Both the position numbers and the translations under genes were made by a program. Shown one piece after another: positions 1-13,100 of a DNA stretch of 64,000 nt. The notes below the pieces were generated by a model, which was given only the letters and a program-made list of their open reading frames with translations, made no database searches and was not told where the DNA came from. The stretch covers positions 62,001 to 126,000 of the forward strand of contig JAODTK010003976.1 in NCBI GenBank assembly GCA_026419785.1, read 5' to 3'. This stretch comes from Sclerodactyla briareus (taxonomy: Eukaryota; Echinodermata; Holothuroidea; Dendrochirotida; Sclerodactylidae). The stretch's first letter is position 1. Every line of letters begins with the position of its first letter.

Positions 1-1190
1 CCCAAACTGCCATCTTCGCGCTGATCATACTGCTCTTTACGCTCTTGTTCCCTTTTTGCACGGAGCATTCTGCTCCTTTTCCGCGGAGCAAACACTTCTC
101 TTTACACGCGGTCGGCGCGGAGCAAACTGCGCAATCTTGCGCGGGACATTGAACTGCTCATTTAGCTCTGACATTGCTTCTTCACGAATCTTGCTCCCTT
201 ATTGCGGCAGTGCGACTGATCTTTGCGCGGAGCAAAGACTGCTCTTTTGTGCGAACAAACTGATCATTTTGCGGCGGAGCATATTCTGCTCATCTTGCGC
301 AATCAAAAACGTGCGTGGGGCGAACACTGCTCTTCTCGCGCGGAGCAAACACTGTGCATTCTTGTGCGGAGCAAAAAACTGCGCATGCTTGCGCGAGCAA
401 ACAACTGCTCATTTTGCGCGAACAAACTGCCTCATTATGGCGGCGAAGCAACCACTGCTCTTTTCGCGCGAAGCAAACGGCTCATTCTGGCGCGGATCAA
501 ACACTGCGCTTTTTGCGCAAGCAAGCACTGCGTGGGGCGGGTACTTCCATTCTCCTCGCGCGAAGCAACACTGTCATTCTTGTGGGAGCACAAAAAAAGA
601 ACCTGTACATTCATGCTCGGTCAAACACTGCTCAATTTTGTTGCGCGAGCAACTGCTCATTTTTGGGTGCGCGGAGGCCAGCATTGTTTTCTCCTGCGCC
701 AGCAAACTGCCCATTTTGCACAGAGCAAAACCGGTTTTTTTTCTTTTTTTTTTGCGCGGAGCCAAACTGCGTGGGCGCACACTGCTCTTCTCGCCCGAAA
801 TCAATTCTTTGTGCGTACTACAATACTGTCTCATTTTTGCGCGATCAAACCTGTTTTTTTTTTTTTTGCGCGGAGCAAAAAACTGCCGTGGGCGAACACT
901 GCTCTTCCGCCCAAGCAAATTCTCTTGTGCGTCGTAGTCAAAAACTGGCTCATTTTGCGCGGATCACACACCTGCTCTTTTTGCGCGGAGCAATTTATAT
1001 TTTGCGCTGAGAAACACTGCTCTTAATTTGCGTGGAGCAACTGCTCATTTTGGCGGCGGAGCAAACATGGCACTTCATTTCCGCGAGCAAAACACTGTCT
1101 TTTTGCACATTTCATCTTTCTCTTGACGCTCTTAATTCTGGTTTTCGAGGAGCAAACTGAGCTCATTTCAGCGCATTTCTGCGCCTTATC
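1..1190. repeat. Degenerate palindrome-rich minisatellite
   Basis: The stretch repeats a theme of roughly 25-30 bp made of GCGCGGAGCAAA, a few bases, then CTGCTC and a T-rich run. GAGCA and TGCTC are reverse complements, so most units can fold on themselves or pair with neighbours. Copies differ by many substitutions and one-base indels, and two units contain T tracts of about 10-15 bases. The array runs off the left edge, so its full size is unknown. Open frames across it on both strands come from the lack of stop triplets in the unit and are not genes. I do not recognise the family. Confidence 0.85.
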
Positions 1191-1852
1191 TCTTTCAGCT
1201 TTCCTTCTGAAAAATCTGCCCCTCACCCTCTCCCCACTCTTTTTCTCGGTCAGTAGTTGCGATATATCGTGTGACAGTTTTTCATCATGCAACAACACTT
1301 GACGTTTTGGCCGGTCACTACGCTAATGCCCCAAGTATATCGCTTCGTTATTCCAACAGAAGCTGGAAAGAACCCTACGTATATTGGAATAGTCCCTAGA
1401 GGTTTCGGAGTTTGCTCATGTTTGTACATACGTATGTCTAGGTTTTTAAATGATCTGCAATGTCCACAATCCCGGTTTTTGTTCGTTAGCCATGTAGCGT
1501 TCTATTCCTTGCTCTTCCGTTTTTAAACTATCATAACCTAGCAGCCAAATTACTATTGGGCTGGGGTAGTAGCAGCGGCGTAAAAGGTCTCTCACACTCC
1601 ATTGATCACTATCTCACCTTGTAAGTGAAGGAAAAAAAAACAAATCGTAGTGAGCAGCATGCAGATGCGCCACCCTGTACGAAAGCACTAAGCACTTTCA
1701 CTTCTTCGTATATGTCCAAGTCATATCCCGTGCTGGCAGAAAACCCAGAGTGGTTCCTGTAGACCCAACTCCACAGAAATCCATGGGGACCCACTACAGC
1801 ATTAACACTGGTTCACATCAATAATCTGAAACATCACCACCGATTTCAATAG
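1191..1852. other. No recognisable feature
   Basis: Single-copy sequence between the left-edge minisatellite and a weak acidic open frame. I see no domain, RNA gene or repeat unit here. Confidence 0.5.
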
Positions 1853-2095
1853 CGAGACCTTCTTCTAGATATAGGTCGACAGCGGATACTACGAAGGCCG
1901 GGTCAGGAGAGTCGAGGAATAAATGAAGAAACAGGTGATTCATATGAAGAACAAGATGACGACGAAGAGTCGGAAGTAGGAAGCGATGAGGATCCATTTG
2001 GGAAAAAGAGTCAGATGAGAGGATCTTTGGGAATCTGTTATGAAGTTTTGGAGATACTCCGTTTTGACACGAGCCTGAATAGATATGTCGATTGA
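1853..2095 (+). CDS. Possible exon fragment with acidic stretch (unidentified)
   Basis: An 80-codon frame without ATG runs between TAG (1850-1852) and TGA (2093-2095). Its middle third is strongly acidic (EEQDDDEESEVGSDEDPFG), and a short helix-like segment follows (YEVLEILRFDTSLNRYVD). Acidic linkers of this kind are common in eukaryotic nuclear proteins and transposon proteins, but the family is not recognisable. No clear acceptor or donor pair was found. Base accuracy seems low here, so both ends may be false. It could equally be chance. Confidence 0.2.
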   Translation, partial: RDLLLDIGRQRILRRPGQESRGINEETGDSYEEQDDDEESEVGSDEDPFGKKSQMRGSLGICYEVLEILRFDTSLNRYVD

Positions 2096-2674
2096 ATAGC
2101 TCAAGAAGAAGGTGTGTAAATTTTTCAAGTGGTATTATTTTTTTGTGGAATGATTTTTGAAATATTTTGCTACTGTTAAAATTTATGACATGGATTTTCA
2201 GAATGTTTCACTAAGTATCCAAATTTATGACATGATTTTCAAATTGTTTTAACTCAAGTATTCAATTCAGGACATGATTTTTAGATTGTCGTGTTCGATT
2301 GTTTGAAATGTTTTTTTTAACCACCAGTTTAAAGGTTTTTGTTCCTCCGCAAATGAGTTCAGTTCTAAGTATCCGATATGACTATTGTCCGGAACGCCAA
2401 TTCAGAGACTGATGAGTTTTACCTCTGATCCTCCTTCAATAGTTCGAAATCGATAATACCACCCCGCACCATAATGACGTCACATTATAACATACGTAGG
2501 TTACGGGATAAAACATAAAATACACTAACATGCTTGTTTTGAAGGAATGCAGTAGTGCACATCTCTCCGGGTATTTGCCTGCCATGGGAGAGTCGTTTCG
2601 AGGAGGGGAAGAAGAGGCACTCAATACAGGAGCAAACCCCACCCCTCCCCCGTTCTACTCACTGCATTAGTGGT
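2096..2674. other. No recognisable feature
   Basis: AT-rich sequence with loose repeats of the theme 'tttatgacatgattttcaaattgtttt' style words around 2180-2290, too diverged to define a unit. No gene recognised. Confidence 0.45.
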
Positions 2675-3080
2675 GGTGTAATTTACGAAAACGTTTTGTT
2701 GTATATCAAATTTTTGAGACCGCTTTTGAGCTCTATATTATTTCTGGTATCCGTTTCGCAAATTTACGAACGCATTTTGTTGAACTTCAGGTAACAAATC
2801 TACCAGATCCCCATGGGCTCTGTTTCATTTTCTGTATTCCGTTCTCAAAATTTACGATTTTTGTTTTGTTGGACTTCTGGTAGCAAATTCACGAGACTAC
2901 TTTTGAGCTCTGGTATCACTTCTGGTATCCGTTCTCAAAACTTACGAAACATTTTGTTGAACTTCTGGTTTTTATCAAATTTACAATCGCACTTTTGAAC
3001 TCTGGTATCATTTTCCTGTATCATCCATTCTCGAAATTTGACGGAAACCTTGTGTTGACTTCTGGTGTCATTAAGAACCA
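2675..3080. repeat. Tandem repeat, unit about 80-95 bp, 4-5 copies
   Basis: The words AATTTACGAA, CATTTTGTTGAACTTCTGG, TTTTGAGCTCTGGTATC and TCTGGTATCCGTTCTC recur in the same order. Units start near 2679, 2760, 2846, 2938 and 3032. Copies differ by substitutions and short indels. The family is not recognised and there is no coding signal. Confidence 0.75.
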
Positions 3081-5975
3081 TGATTTGAAGTGTTTGGTAA
3101 ATTTCTGAAACTAAAGATGGCCTCTCACATTTTTCACGTGAACTTGCCACATATTGAAATCAATAGCACTGACACTCTTGAGGGAAGAGTTGGCGCTCTC
3201 ATCTCTTCTATTCATATGAACCACAGTGGAAACCCCATGACTCACAAAGATGGAGTTAACCCTGATGATACCAGATCAAATCCAAGGAACCCTTGAGTGA
3301 CATCCTAAATTCCCATATGCCCATTTGGAAAGTGAATCTCCGTCGAGCGGAGGCTGGCAGTGACAGGGCTGTGACAAGTTCTTTCCGCCCCAAATCGAAA
3401 TTTCCAGACTTTCCTATTTCACTCGATTATTGAGCTCACGTTCATTTTTTCATTTCCGGTGACCTCCAGTTAGCACACTCATTCATAAGGAACACATTGT
3501 CTACTCAACAGTTCCTATCCAGTACTTATGATCTGGCCTTCTGGCAAATGCTATTCATATCCTTTTAGAACCAGGACATTGCTCTGGGTAGGCAATTCCA
3601 AATATTAGTACTCCTAAAAAAAAGGGAAGTTACTGCACAATTTCCTAAGGACAACTACAATAGAGTAGGGTTGTTGGGTGTTAAAAGTTCAGCGCGCGCC
3701 GGTGCTCGCTTCTTTCTGGTATCGTAACTCATGGCTTGGTTCTTGTGAAAGTCTGGGTCCAGTGGGTTCTGGAAGTATGGAAAACGAGGGGAGAGTAAAG
3801 GTAAAAGTGGAGGCATGAGGGGCTCTTGGGACAGCGATGTAATTTGTGGCATAGCCCCAGGGAGTAATCTTTTCACCTGATGAAGATATCAATTAGATTA
3901 TTATAGGACCATAATTCCGATAATGATCAACACCCGTTCTAATTTCGTGGAATCCCTTCATTCTGTCATGGCTACGGTTATTAAAATTCCGAACCTACAG
4001 GAGATATTGAAAGATACAAGGAAGTTACTGTGAGAAGGGCCTATAAACCAGAACTTATATTGACGTCCATTTTTTTTTCATGAAACTTCCAGAAAGCAAA
4101 AGACACTAGTAACATCATCAAAAGGGGCTGCTTATTCGTGATGCTTGCTACGTGTGGCTTCAGTAAGTAATAAGCATTTTTTACCTTATTATCATACCTT
4201 AATAAAATTGAATATGTAAATAAGGCATCTACCGTGCTTTGTGTGCCTAATTATGAACGTCTCTAAAGTTCCACAATTCACTGTGCCATTCCAAGAAGGT
4301 CATCAGGTAAGAGGTCTATTTTTTCTAAATTATTTCCAGTACCAGGAACTTCAACCATCTACATACAAGTTTAACTACAGTCGTTCATTTTGGTGCATTG
4401 GCTTAGGAATCTCCTCAGCCCCAAGTAACCTGGGCAAGGTCACACAAATCATTGGTTTGCAATGCGATGTCAGAGGATAACTCCATATGATTTTCCATTC
4501 CGTCATTTCTGATGCGGGATACACTTGAGACGAACGGAATAATAATCTCTCGATAAAGTTACCACCTCAATATGAGACCATTACATTACTTTTCATCATT
4601 AGTGAATTACAGAATACGGATGCCCTACTCCTTTCAAATAATCAACTGTTTCCTCATGGTTAAAAGGTCCGGGCCCTCTCGGGAGATGCCCCCCTCCCAA
4701 TTCCTGCAGCTTGGTTCAAAGGGGACCGTTCAGTGATCCTTGACAGTTGTTATTGGCGTGGGTACAGACACTCGACACTTCGGCTTCGAATAATACAGAT
4801 CAGAGGACTCCATCAAGATGGGAGCGGTTGCGGTTACGAGTCTGGGGAGTACGATTATTCACCCAAAACGGTGCCATGGGTCATTCCAACGTGTTGCTTC
4901 TAGTCACCGAACGATGTTCTACGTGAATGTTTCGGGCTGATTCGAACCAACTTCCAGAGTCAGTGTCAACACAAAAGTTATAGGTAAGTAGCCTGTACAT
5001 TGACCATTCACAATGAGTAACTGCAGTGGGAAAATAAACCTCATATGAAAGGTGGGTTTTCATAAATTGCTGGATTATTATGCATGAGAGGGTGACTGAA
5101 AAAGATACAGGTTATCAATCCTGATGGAAAGCGATTCATCGCCTACTCCATGAATAGTGACAACGACATCAGTTCCATATGAATAGAGAACCATGGTTTC
5201 ACATACGAGTCGCTCCGTCGATAAGCGTGTTTCATTTCTCCCATAGTTTGTTACCCCGACACACCGTACCCGGTCATTGAAGGGCTGGCGGCGACCATGA
5301 ACATGTTGTGGTCAGGAGTCGAAGACGTGGTATTTGAACTGTTGCTCTCACTGGGATACGTCCAGACGTCAACTTGAGGTGGAGAGTTTTCGATGAGGAA
5401 GGACTCCGGCATCATAACATTCACCAATCAGCGGGTCAAAATTACAAGCATCCCGAGAAGAGTGGACATTATTCTCACCGGGTACGAGATCCATCCGACC
5501 TTCGCCGAACAGGCTCACTGTGAGTGTATGTCCCTTACGCCAAATGCAGGACGCTTCCATCTCAGAAGTAAAGTCGGTGATCTATTTTCACCACAGGGGA
5601 GTTCAAAACGCGAAAAGCCAAGTGTTACAGTCACAGATCAAGCAAACCGATCACGATTCTCAAGCATTTTATCAATGTCCACAGAACTTCTTAAACGGTG
5701 ATAACTGGCAGAGTATACCTCTGAACAGACAAACATCCATCTCGGTCTAGTTTAGAGCGAGTCGAAACTGCCGTCTTGGCGTAGCCAGATTGGTGCAGTT
5801 GGGAGACACTGGCTAACTGGGTGCACAGTGATTCTATAAATTGTTGAGTGATGAATTAGGCAACCTAGTGATATATTTGCACTTTCTAAAGGCAATATCG
5901 TGATAGAGATATACAAGTGTGGAAAAAAGAAAGAACTGTATTTTCATCCCCCCTATTTCATTTGGTTCCAACGCC
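3081..5975. other. Unannotated intergenic sequence
   Basis: Six-frame reading gives only short frames. The 4740-5760 stretch has a more even base composition than its flanks, as decayed or error-laden coding DNA might, but no domain could be named on either strand. No RNA gene or repeat unit was seen. Confidence 0.4.
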
Positions 5976-6560
5976 ACAACTAACTGATGGCTTAAAAAAA
6001 TTAGTAAATACTAAGTGAATTCTGATAAAAATGATTAAGACCTGAAACAGTAGGTTCTGAGGGACCATTCGGTTGAAAGCCGGTGGTTAAATATACGCTG
6101 GTGACTTTGGATATAAAATTATTGAAACATTACAGTAGGTACTGTTGACCATTTGAGTTATGAAGCGTGTATAACACACACTGGGACTTCTGCTAAAATT
6201 ATTAGAAACCTGAACAAATAGTTGATGAGGCCATATGGTTAGAAGCCGTGTTTGTTTTAAATCAAACGCCGTGTTGACTTTTAATTGAATGATTAGAACA
6301 TGAAACGTAGTTACTGTTGATCATGGTTATGAAGAGTGTTATAACACCACAAGGGGACTTCTGATTAAAATGATTAGAACCTGAACAGTAGTCACTGATG
6401 ACCATTGGTAAGGAGGCCCGGTGTTAAAACCCACACTGGGACTTTTAAAATAAAGTAGGAACATGAACAGTACATATGATGCCATTTGGTTGGGGCGAGT
6501 GTTATACACACGACTGGTGACTCTGATGAAACGTGATAAGATTAGTAAGATAAGATAATA
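5976..6560. repeat. Tandem repeat, unit about 82-93 bp, 6-7 copies
   Basis: The theme GATTAGAACCTGAACAGTAG, then ACTGATGACCATTTGGTTA, then GTGTTATAACACACACTGGGACTTCTGATAAAAT, recurs with starts near 6036, 6120, 6200, 6293, 6372, 6456 and 6539. The GTGTTATAACAC core is itself palindromic. Copies differ mainly by one-base gaps and insertions. The family is not recognised. Confidence 0.8.
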
Positions 6561-7062
6561 ATGATAACTATTGAGAAAAAAAAATGATTCGAAATTGACA
6601 TTAGTTTGGATTGCAGCTTCGGATATCGGCGGGCGGGATTCGACAATATCCATCCATATGAGTGCTTCAAACACGTTCTCAATATAATTATCCTAACCAT
6701 CGTCATTTTATCAACTGTTTATAAACTTTGGTTAACCCGTGTAGTTTAGTCTTAACTACAGAAGCGAAAACTCCCGAGAGCAGAGAGGAGGGAGGGGGGT
6801 TCCCATGTTCCCGCTGCCGAAGCTTATCCTTGTCCTCGGTATTGCGGTTGGCATTCGTGTTGTATACACGTGAGTGGTACCTAAGTAGCCTACTTACCTC
6901 TAAGCTCACTTTATCAACTAGAAGGTTCCCGACTCTCTCTCGTCTATTAAATAGGGAGACATCTTATTGCCATGTTAATGTAAGCGAGTCGTTTTTGTAA
7001 TATTACACGTACCCGACGAACTTGTTGGCGTCAATTGTATACCAGTATGAATGTGTAAGCGA
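6561..7062. other. No recognisable feature
   Basis: Unique sequence between the tandem array and a G-rich tract. No convincing frame or repeat. Confidence 0.45.
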
Positions 7063-7120
7063 TGGGAGGGGGAGGGGGGGGGGGGGAGGGGGGGGGGGGG
7101 TTGGGGGAAGGGGGGGGGGG
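7063..7120 (+). repeat. G-rich tract with quadruplex potential
   Basis: Nearly pure G over about 58 bases, interrupted by single A, TT and AA steps, giving several long G-runs on the plus strand. This easily satisfies the four-G-run pattern of a quadruplex. Run lengths in such tracts are unreliable. Confidence 0.85.
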
Positions 7121-10100
7121 TTGTGAAAATTGTCCAGGGACCACTATTTTTTGCACGACCGTCAGCCACCAGTATTGAGTTAAATTTCACAGTAATAAAT
7201 AGGCCTACAGCACGACAATACTATGCATACATAGCAGAGCAGACTCGCCACGGGGAGGATAATATAACAGAATATTACCTCATTGACTTTGGTTCCGAAC
7301 ACGAAGAAGAAGAAAACTGTGACTGATCAAACAAGGAAGCATTTCTATCTTCGTTCACTCAAAAAACATGACCATTTTTCTAGAACCTATCCGAAAGATG
7401 CAATTCATTTATCGAATTGGTTCCTTTCGATAATTAACAGGTCGCCCCATTACAGAACGGTTCCGTAAAACTATCGAGGAGGTAATATTACAATAGTTAT
7501 TGAATTTAACAAGTTGCTGTATTACAGTACCCTAATATTCGTTTCCATAAAATATATTACGGAATTTAGTCAATCTAGTTTGTTAAGGAAGTTCACGCAA
7601 TAGTTTGCAATAGGAGGACCAACTTGACCCATATAATAGTCATGACGATAGCCTATACATTTCGAATCTAGTCCACACGCCGTCGCGTGAAGATCCGACC
7701 TGATTAAGTAACTGCGGTGTACTAAAAGAAATATGGGTAATATTCGGTTGAAGCGTGTAGCGTATATACTTCGTAATGACGTTTTGACACCACCAGTGTT
7801 TATGAAAGGTGGTATTTCGTATAATATGAATCTCAATTCTATTGCGTAGTGATCGTTTCTGCGATCTAATTACAAAAAGTGTTCTACAGTCAATATAGAG
7901 GATTAGACGGTCGTGATTCCTTGCCTATCTAGCAATGGATTCGAGAAGTGCATGGAAAACTTACAAACCTGTCAGTCAGGTCTAGCACCACCAGAAAGTT
8001 GGGGACATGGTATACCACCCATTGTGTAGTGCAAGGGAATATACTGGCAATATTGTATTTCAAACTGATCAGTTATGAACTGTGGGTTGGGCTTATAAGT
8101 TTCAAAATACGCGTTATTGTGATTCTTCTTTCTCCCCAGATAACGCCAATATTGCCTATCATCACGGACAAGGTTAGAGTCACGTTCTATTTAGGAACCG
8201 GCGAAAATAGCGAAGGTACAGCATCCTTGTTGTAATTAATCATGCCAATCATGTATCTGGTAAGAAATCGATGGCATATAATCATCTGCTGTTCGTGGGA
8301 TATCAATTTTTTTATCTCATTGGTCTCGAAGGGCCAGATGTGATGTTGTAGCCAGTTGGCCATTCCACCTATATTCACTGTTTGTTGGTGTATTGGCAAC
8401 TATTGACTATCACAGTAGGGCAGGAAGGTGTAGCGAGAACTATCGACGGGAGGTAATCTCTGGTGGGTACCATGGGTTGCTTGGTGGGTCGCAATGAGAT
8501 GCAACGAGACGTGTCGTTATGTGTCTTCGAATGGTGTGTATGTGTGTGGTTTTAGAGGTGCTGGGTATGTGTGTGAGCGTTTGTGTGTCCCGCCCGAGAT
8601 TTTTGAGGTTTTTTCCGCACAAGTTTATTCAGTCGGGAGTGGACGAAACATTGTGAACCACACGTCTAAATTATACAGACTAACATCGTTTAGAAGAACT
8701 TGGCAATATTCGAAAATATGAAGATAAGTGGTGATAAAAACACATTTTTTTCGATAATCTAAAGTACAATTATTTTCAAAAAGATGTTCGCGTTTCTAAA
8801 GCCGAAGATTTCGGATTGAAAAAGGTAAAGAAACAAATTGCAACTGCTTACCTCATATTGAATAGGTTTCGTTCTGGCGGGAAACCTGCATTTTTTTGTT
8901 AAATGGAACGGACTGGATAGTGTGACATTTTCAGAGATGCCGAGATCCTGCAACTCCGGGGATTTCCCCCTTGTTCCAATTGTAATTAATAATCACGCAA
9001 AGTCAAAAAGGACCCTTTGGTAGTGGAAGATACATCTGGACATCGAAGAAGGCACAACCCGAAGCAGGAATTTCGTGACAAAATCGACCAAAACCGAAGT
9101 GGCAAACAACCATTGGCCTGCTACGTCATCGTGACGATATATAATCGAACTGCGGATTGACAAGGGTCGGCCGTGTGGCCATGAGCGCTGATTCGTACCA
9201 AAAAAGCCAATTTTGGGGGGGGACAACCCTCTAATTCGGGCTGATAGGGAAGAGGCCGGAGCATCGACGATAACAACAGTACCAGAGCATAACGCATAAC
9301 CAAGTTTGTGCCGCCACTGCAAATCACGAACAGTCAAACCATTGCTACATGGGTCAAAAGTTATGTGCCATACGTATATTCAACAAAAAAATCATACACC
9401 AGAGGGCACGACATACTTTACCCACAAAACCCACTCGAGATAAGGGAAGAGCTTCCCTTTACAAAACCCGGCCAAGACCGCTCAGCAGAGTCGAATCGGA
9501 ACACGGAAAATTCGGTTACGACTGCCGTGAGGATCAGGTCCAACTGTCGCTCACTCAGCCAATCAAGGAGCATGCCATACACTCAGCTAACCAGAAAGCT
9601 CCTTAAATGTGACATCGCAAACCACTCAGGCGACGTGTGATATACACTACTGAGAGATTTACTAGAAAACTGGAAAAAAAACATTAACCGCGAATCATAA
9701 TCGTCAACAATCTTAAGGGAGGGCAATGGACGTGGCTAATAGCCCTGCCAAACAGCTGCAAAAATGGGGGAATGCATACAGTCAAGAGTCTCGGATCCAT
9801 TCAAACGTAATCTGAAATACTGCCGTGCAGAACCATGCCATGACCACCTCGAATGAAAAGGAATGTCATAGTTATCACTATGCAATTTAGATTATTGTAT
9901 TGGGAAGAGTTACCGACACAAACCATTTTCCCGAAGCCCCCGCAATTGCCAAAGAGCTGTCGGGCACATCCAGAGAAAGAAGTTTCAGATGTCGGACTGT
10001 TCGTTTGAGCAACAGTATGCGGGAATACATAGAACTTTATCTTCGAATTTCCCAGTTTTCCAAAATCGGCACCAAAGAAACAGAACGGGGACAATACTCT

Positions 10101-13100
10101 TGTTTGTTGCAATTTATTAGAATGACACCAAAGTTATACTGAGAACGAGACAACACCATGATACGGGCACTCCTGATGAAGGGCTTTAAAATAATAACGG
10201 AGGGCCAGGAACTATAGTCTGGTTTCAAAGTCTCAAGTAACATGAGCTAACACACGTCACATACTGCTCACAGGCATGTTCGTTCAACTAGGGTAGGGGC
10301 AGTGGCGACCGGTACGCATGTCATGGCTGGCGGGGACAAGAGATTTCGATTGGTGGTGATTATCGATATCGTTCGATACCATTGTGACGATTACCGTAAA
10401 CGATATCAAATCGCTTTTGAGACGATGTATGTTACCTTCTGTCCTGAGAACGTCGCCAATGTCTCACTCGCTGGTCATACTCCCTCATGCCAGGGTCGCT
10501 CACAAAGTAATCAAATTGTTCGATCGGCTATGCATAATTTTAGCCTGATTGACAATTATCACGGACGGTTATGCTAATTGACAGCACATGGGCACTCAAT
10601 GGACACAAACCCATCACGTGTTGACTTACTAAAGACATATATCTGGACTTTTTGTGAGCAATTACTGGATGGTTCAAAGGGTTGTGACGACCCCACACAA
10701 ATTGAACTCAAAACGACCAGCCTCACACCACCAACTCACGAAATATTAAAGTGGTTTTTGCCAAGGGATCCAGGCCAAAAATATTCTGAGTCGGAATTCC
10801 GGGTTTTTATGTAGCCTCCCATAACGATCAAGTTATGTTCGCCGGCAAGCGCAAACCCCTTTGCACCGATTTATCGCAGCGAGGAGGAAACATCAATGGA
10901 CACACTCTAGATACTCTATGTACCTTGTATCCTGGGTATCCTTGTAACCCAAATCGCTCGTGCGGACGGACTCCGCTTGTACCTCGTTTCCGGCCCACCC
11001 TCTACTAAAAGCTCCTACCAAAACTTAGCTTGGCCGAGCGAGTCATGTGACACAGAAAAGACTTTCACAATACATGGGGCTGTATGGGTACTTGGACCGT
11101 CCTTTGCCAATTGTCCTGGAAGAGCTGAGACGGTAAATTCCTTCCCAACAAAGCCACAAAACTAGTGATATGGCTACGTTTTTAAGGACGATTGGTCTGA
11201 ATGACAGGGACCATCATATCATCAGGGGAGCTGACTTTCGTTCATTGAGCAGACAATCCTTCCACCCGACCCATAAGGCTCACAGCAAAATTTCGAGAGG
11301 GAAGTTGTTAACTAACTGGGACACCGAACTGTGACCCTAAAGACGGGCACTCAACACAGGTTCGTTCATTCAAACCCGAGCCAAACAAAAATTCTACTCC
11401 CAGTAGCGGTCATCCACCCCATCTGTTACCAAAAACATCCCCTACAGCAAGCCCCCTCCGTCTAAGACGCATTTGCTCATCAGAAGATGGTTGTAATCGC
11501 GGGCTAAGGAAACTGTCGAAAACACCTCAAGAGAGATCGTATTCTGAGGGTACCAACGAATGAACGCCGGCGTACAAAAAAAGCCCCACACTCTAAAGAG
11601 TTACGCTTTAGTATAGAAATACCACCCGAACTCCCCCCTGCTAGTTTTGTACGCAACCTCTTCCACAGTCAGGACGCTCAAAATTCGTGATACCTGATGC
11701 GCCCCAGTCTTGCTCATACCAGACCAAGCAAGCCAATCTTGTGGACATTTTCACATTTCACGGCCAAGTTCGTGAAAACTCGCGAGAGAGTGAGCGATTA
11801 ATACCGGCAGTCGCAAGGGCCCCCAAACTGCAATACACGTGAACTGATTAACATCACAACCTCCTTACAAAATCAAGACAGACAATTGCTCTGAAACCTG
11901 ATTACTTAATTTACTGTAGCATCTGCGGGAATACAGACATCTGGGTAACCATGAGAATGAGAAGGACTCAACACCGATCAGCAATCAAAACCTAAAAACT
12001 GGTGGTAAAACATTCAATTCGCCGGACACTCTTGTGGACCGACAAATCCCTCGCAAGGCAATGAAAATTCCCGATTCTGGCTTGAACATTTGTAAAGACT
12101 GGCTAAAACCGAAAAATGGTGTCGCTTGATGATGCGGGGTATCCTAGGTCAGTCAAAACCTTGTCGTTCAAACTTAGTGCATGTAAGGCTACAGTGTTAA
12201 ACTCGGCTCTACGCCGGTAATACCGGGGATTATCGATTGCCACCCATCATTAGGACACCTGTCAACCAGGTATCAAGTTGGCATTTCACACGCGAATCCG
12301 GAATTTAACGGCCCATCAATCAATCAGCTCAAAAACCGTCGACAGCAAGGTGATGGCCCCCCCCACCATTAATCTGCAAATGGTCGGCTCGCATCCACAT
12401 GACATAAGCAGTACCCATTTCCAGCACCCATCGTGAATTCGTAATAGGTTTTAGCGCTTTAATCCTTAGTTATTACCTATGTGATCGATGCACCTGAGAA
12501 TAACGAGTTTTGCTCGGAAGCTTTGCACTACAATTTGTCGTCGGTTGCTCTTCTGCTATGTGTAGGAAACGATACTTTTTAGTTGCAATTATTCAATAAT
12601 CAGGAAGCAGTACTACATTTAACATCGATATCGACCTGTATACTACATTACAAAGCAGGCGTCGATGACTTCTAGATGCAATAATCACTATCAAAGCCAG
12701 CTTTAAGATAGAACACAAGCATACTGGAAACTCAGTTGTGAGACTTGGGGCGGCCGCGTGCTCAGTAGCAGTTCGCGCCTAACATTGGTCAGTTGGAAAC
12801 AATTTGATCATTCCAAATGATCATCCCGATAACTTCATTATAGACTAAATTCAGAGTTTGAAAAGCATTGTTACTCATCGATTATGTATTTAAAATGATA
12901 TGGGATTACAAAAAACCGGTATTGTACTTTCTTCTGCCGATTCTCGTTAACAGAGACTCTGTTATAAACTTTCTTCACTTGTATATATAATTAGAACGGG
13001 CTTTCGAATATAAGACACGATAAGGACCCTTGATAATGATATGTAGATGAATTAATATATATCGTGAATATTGGCTATGGCACTGGATTCGAATTAATCT

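Noticed and set aside
56-1026. Three overlapping plus-strand frames of 231-293 codons
   Set aside because: They overlap in different phases over the left-edge minisatellite, with repetitive Cys/Ala/Arg/Ser-rich peptide and no domain.
5369-5560. Cysteine-containing minus-strand frame as a secreted-protein exon
   Set aside because: Only two cysteines are close together and no EGF, Kazal or similar spacing is met.
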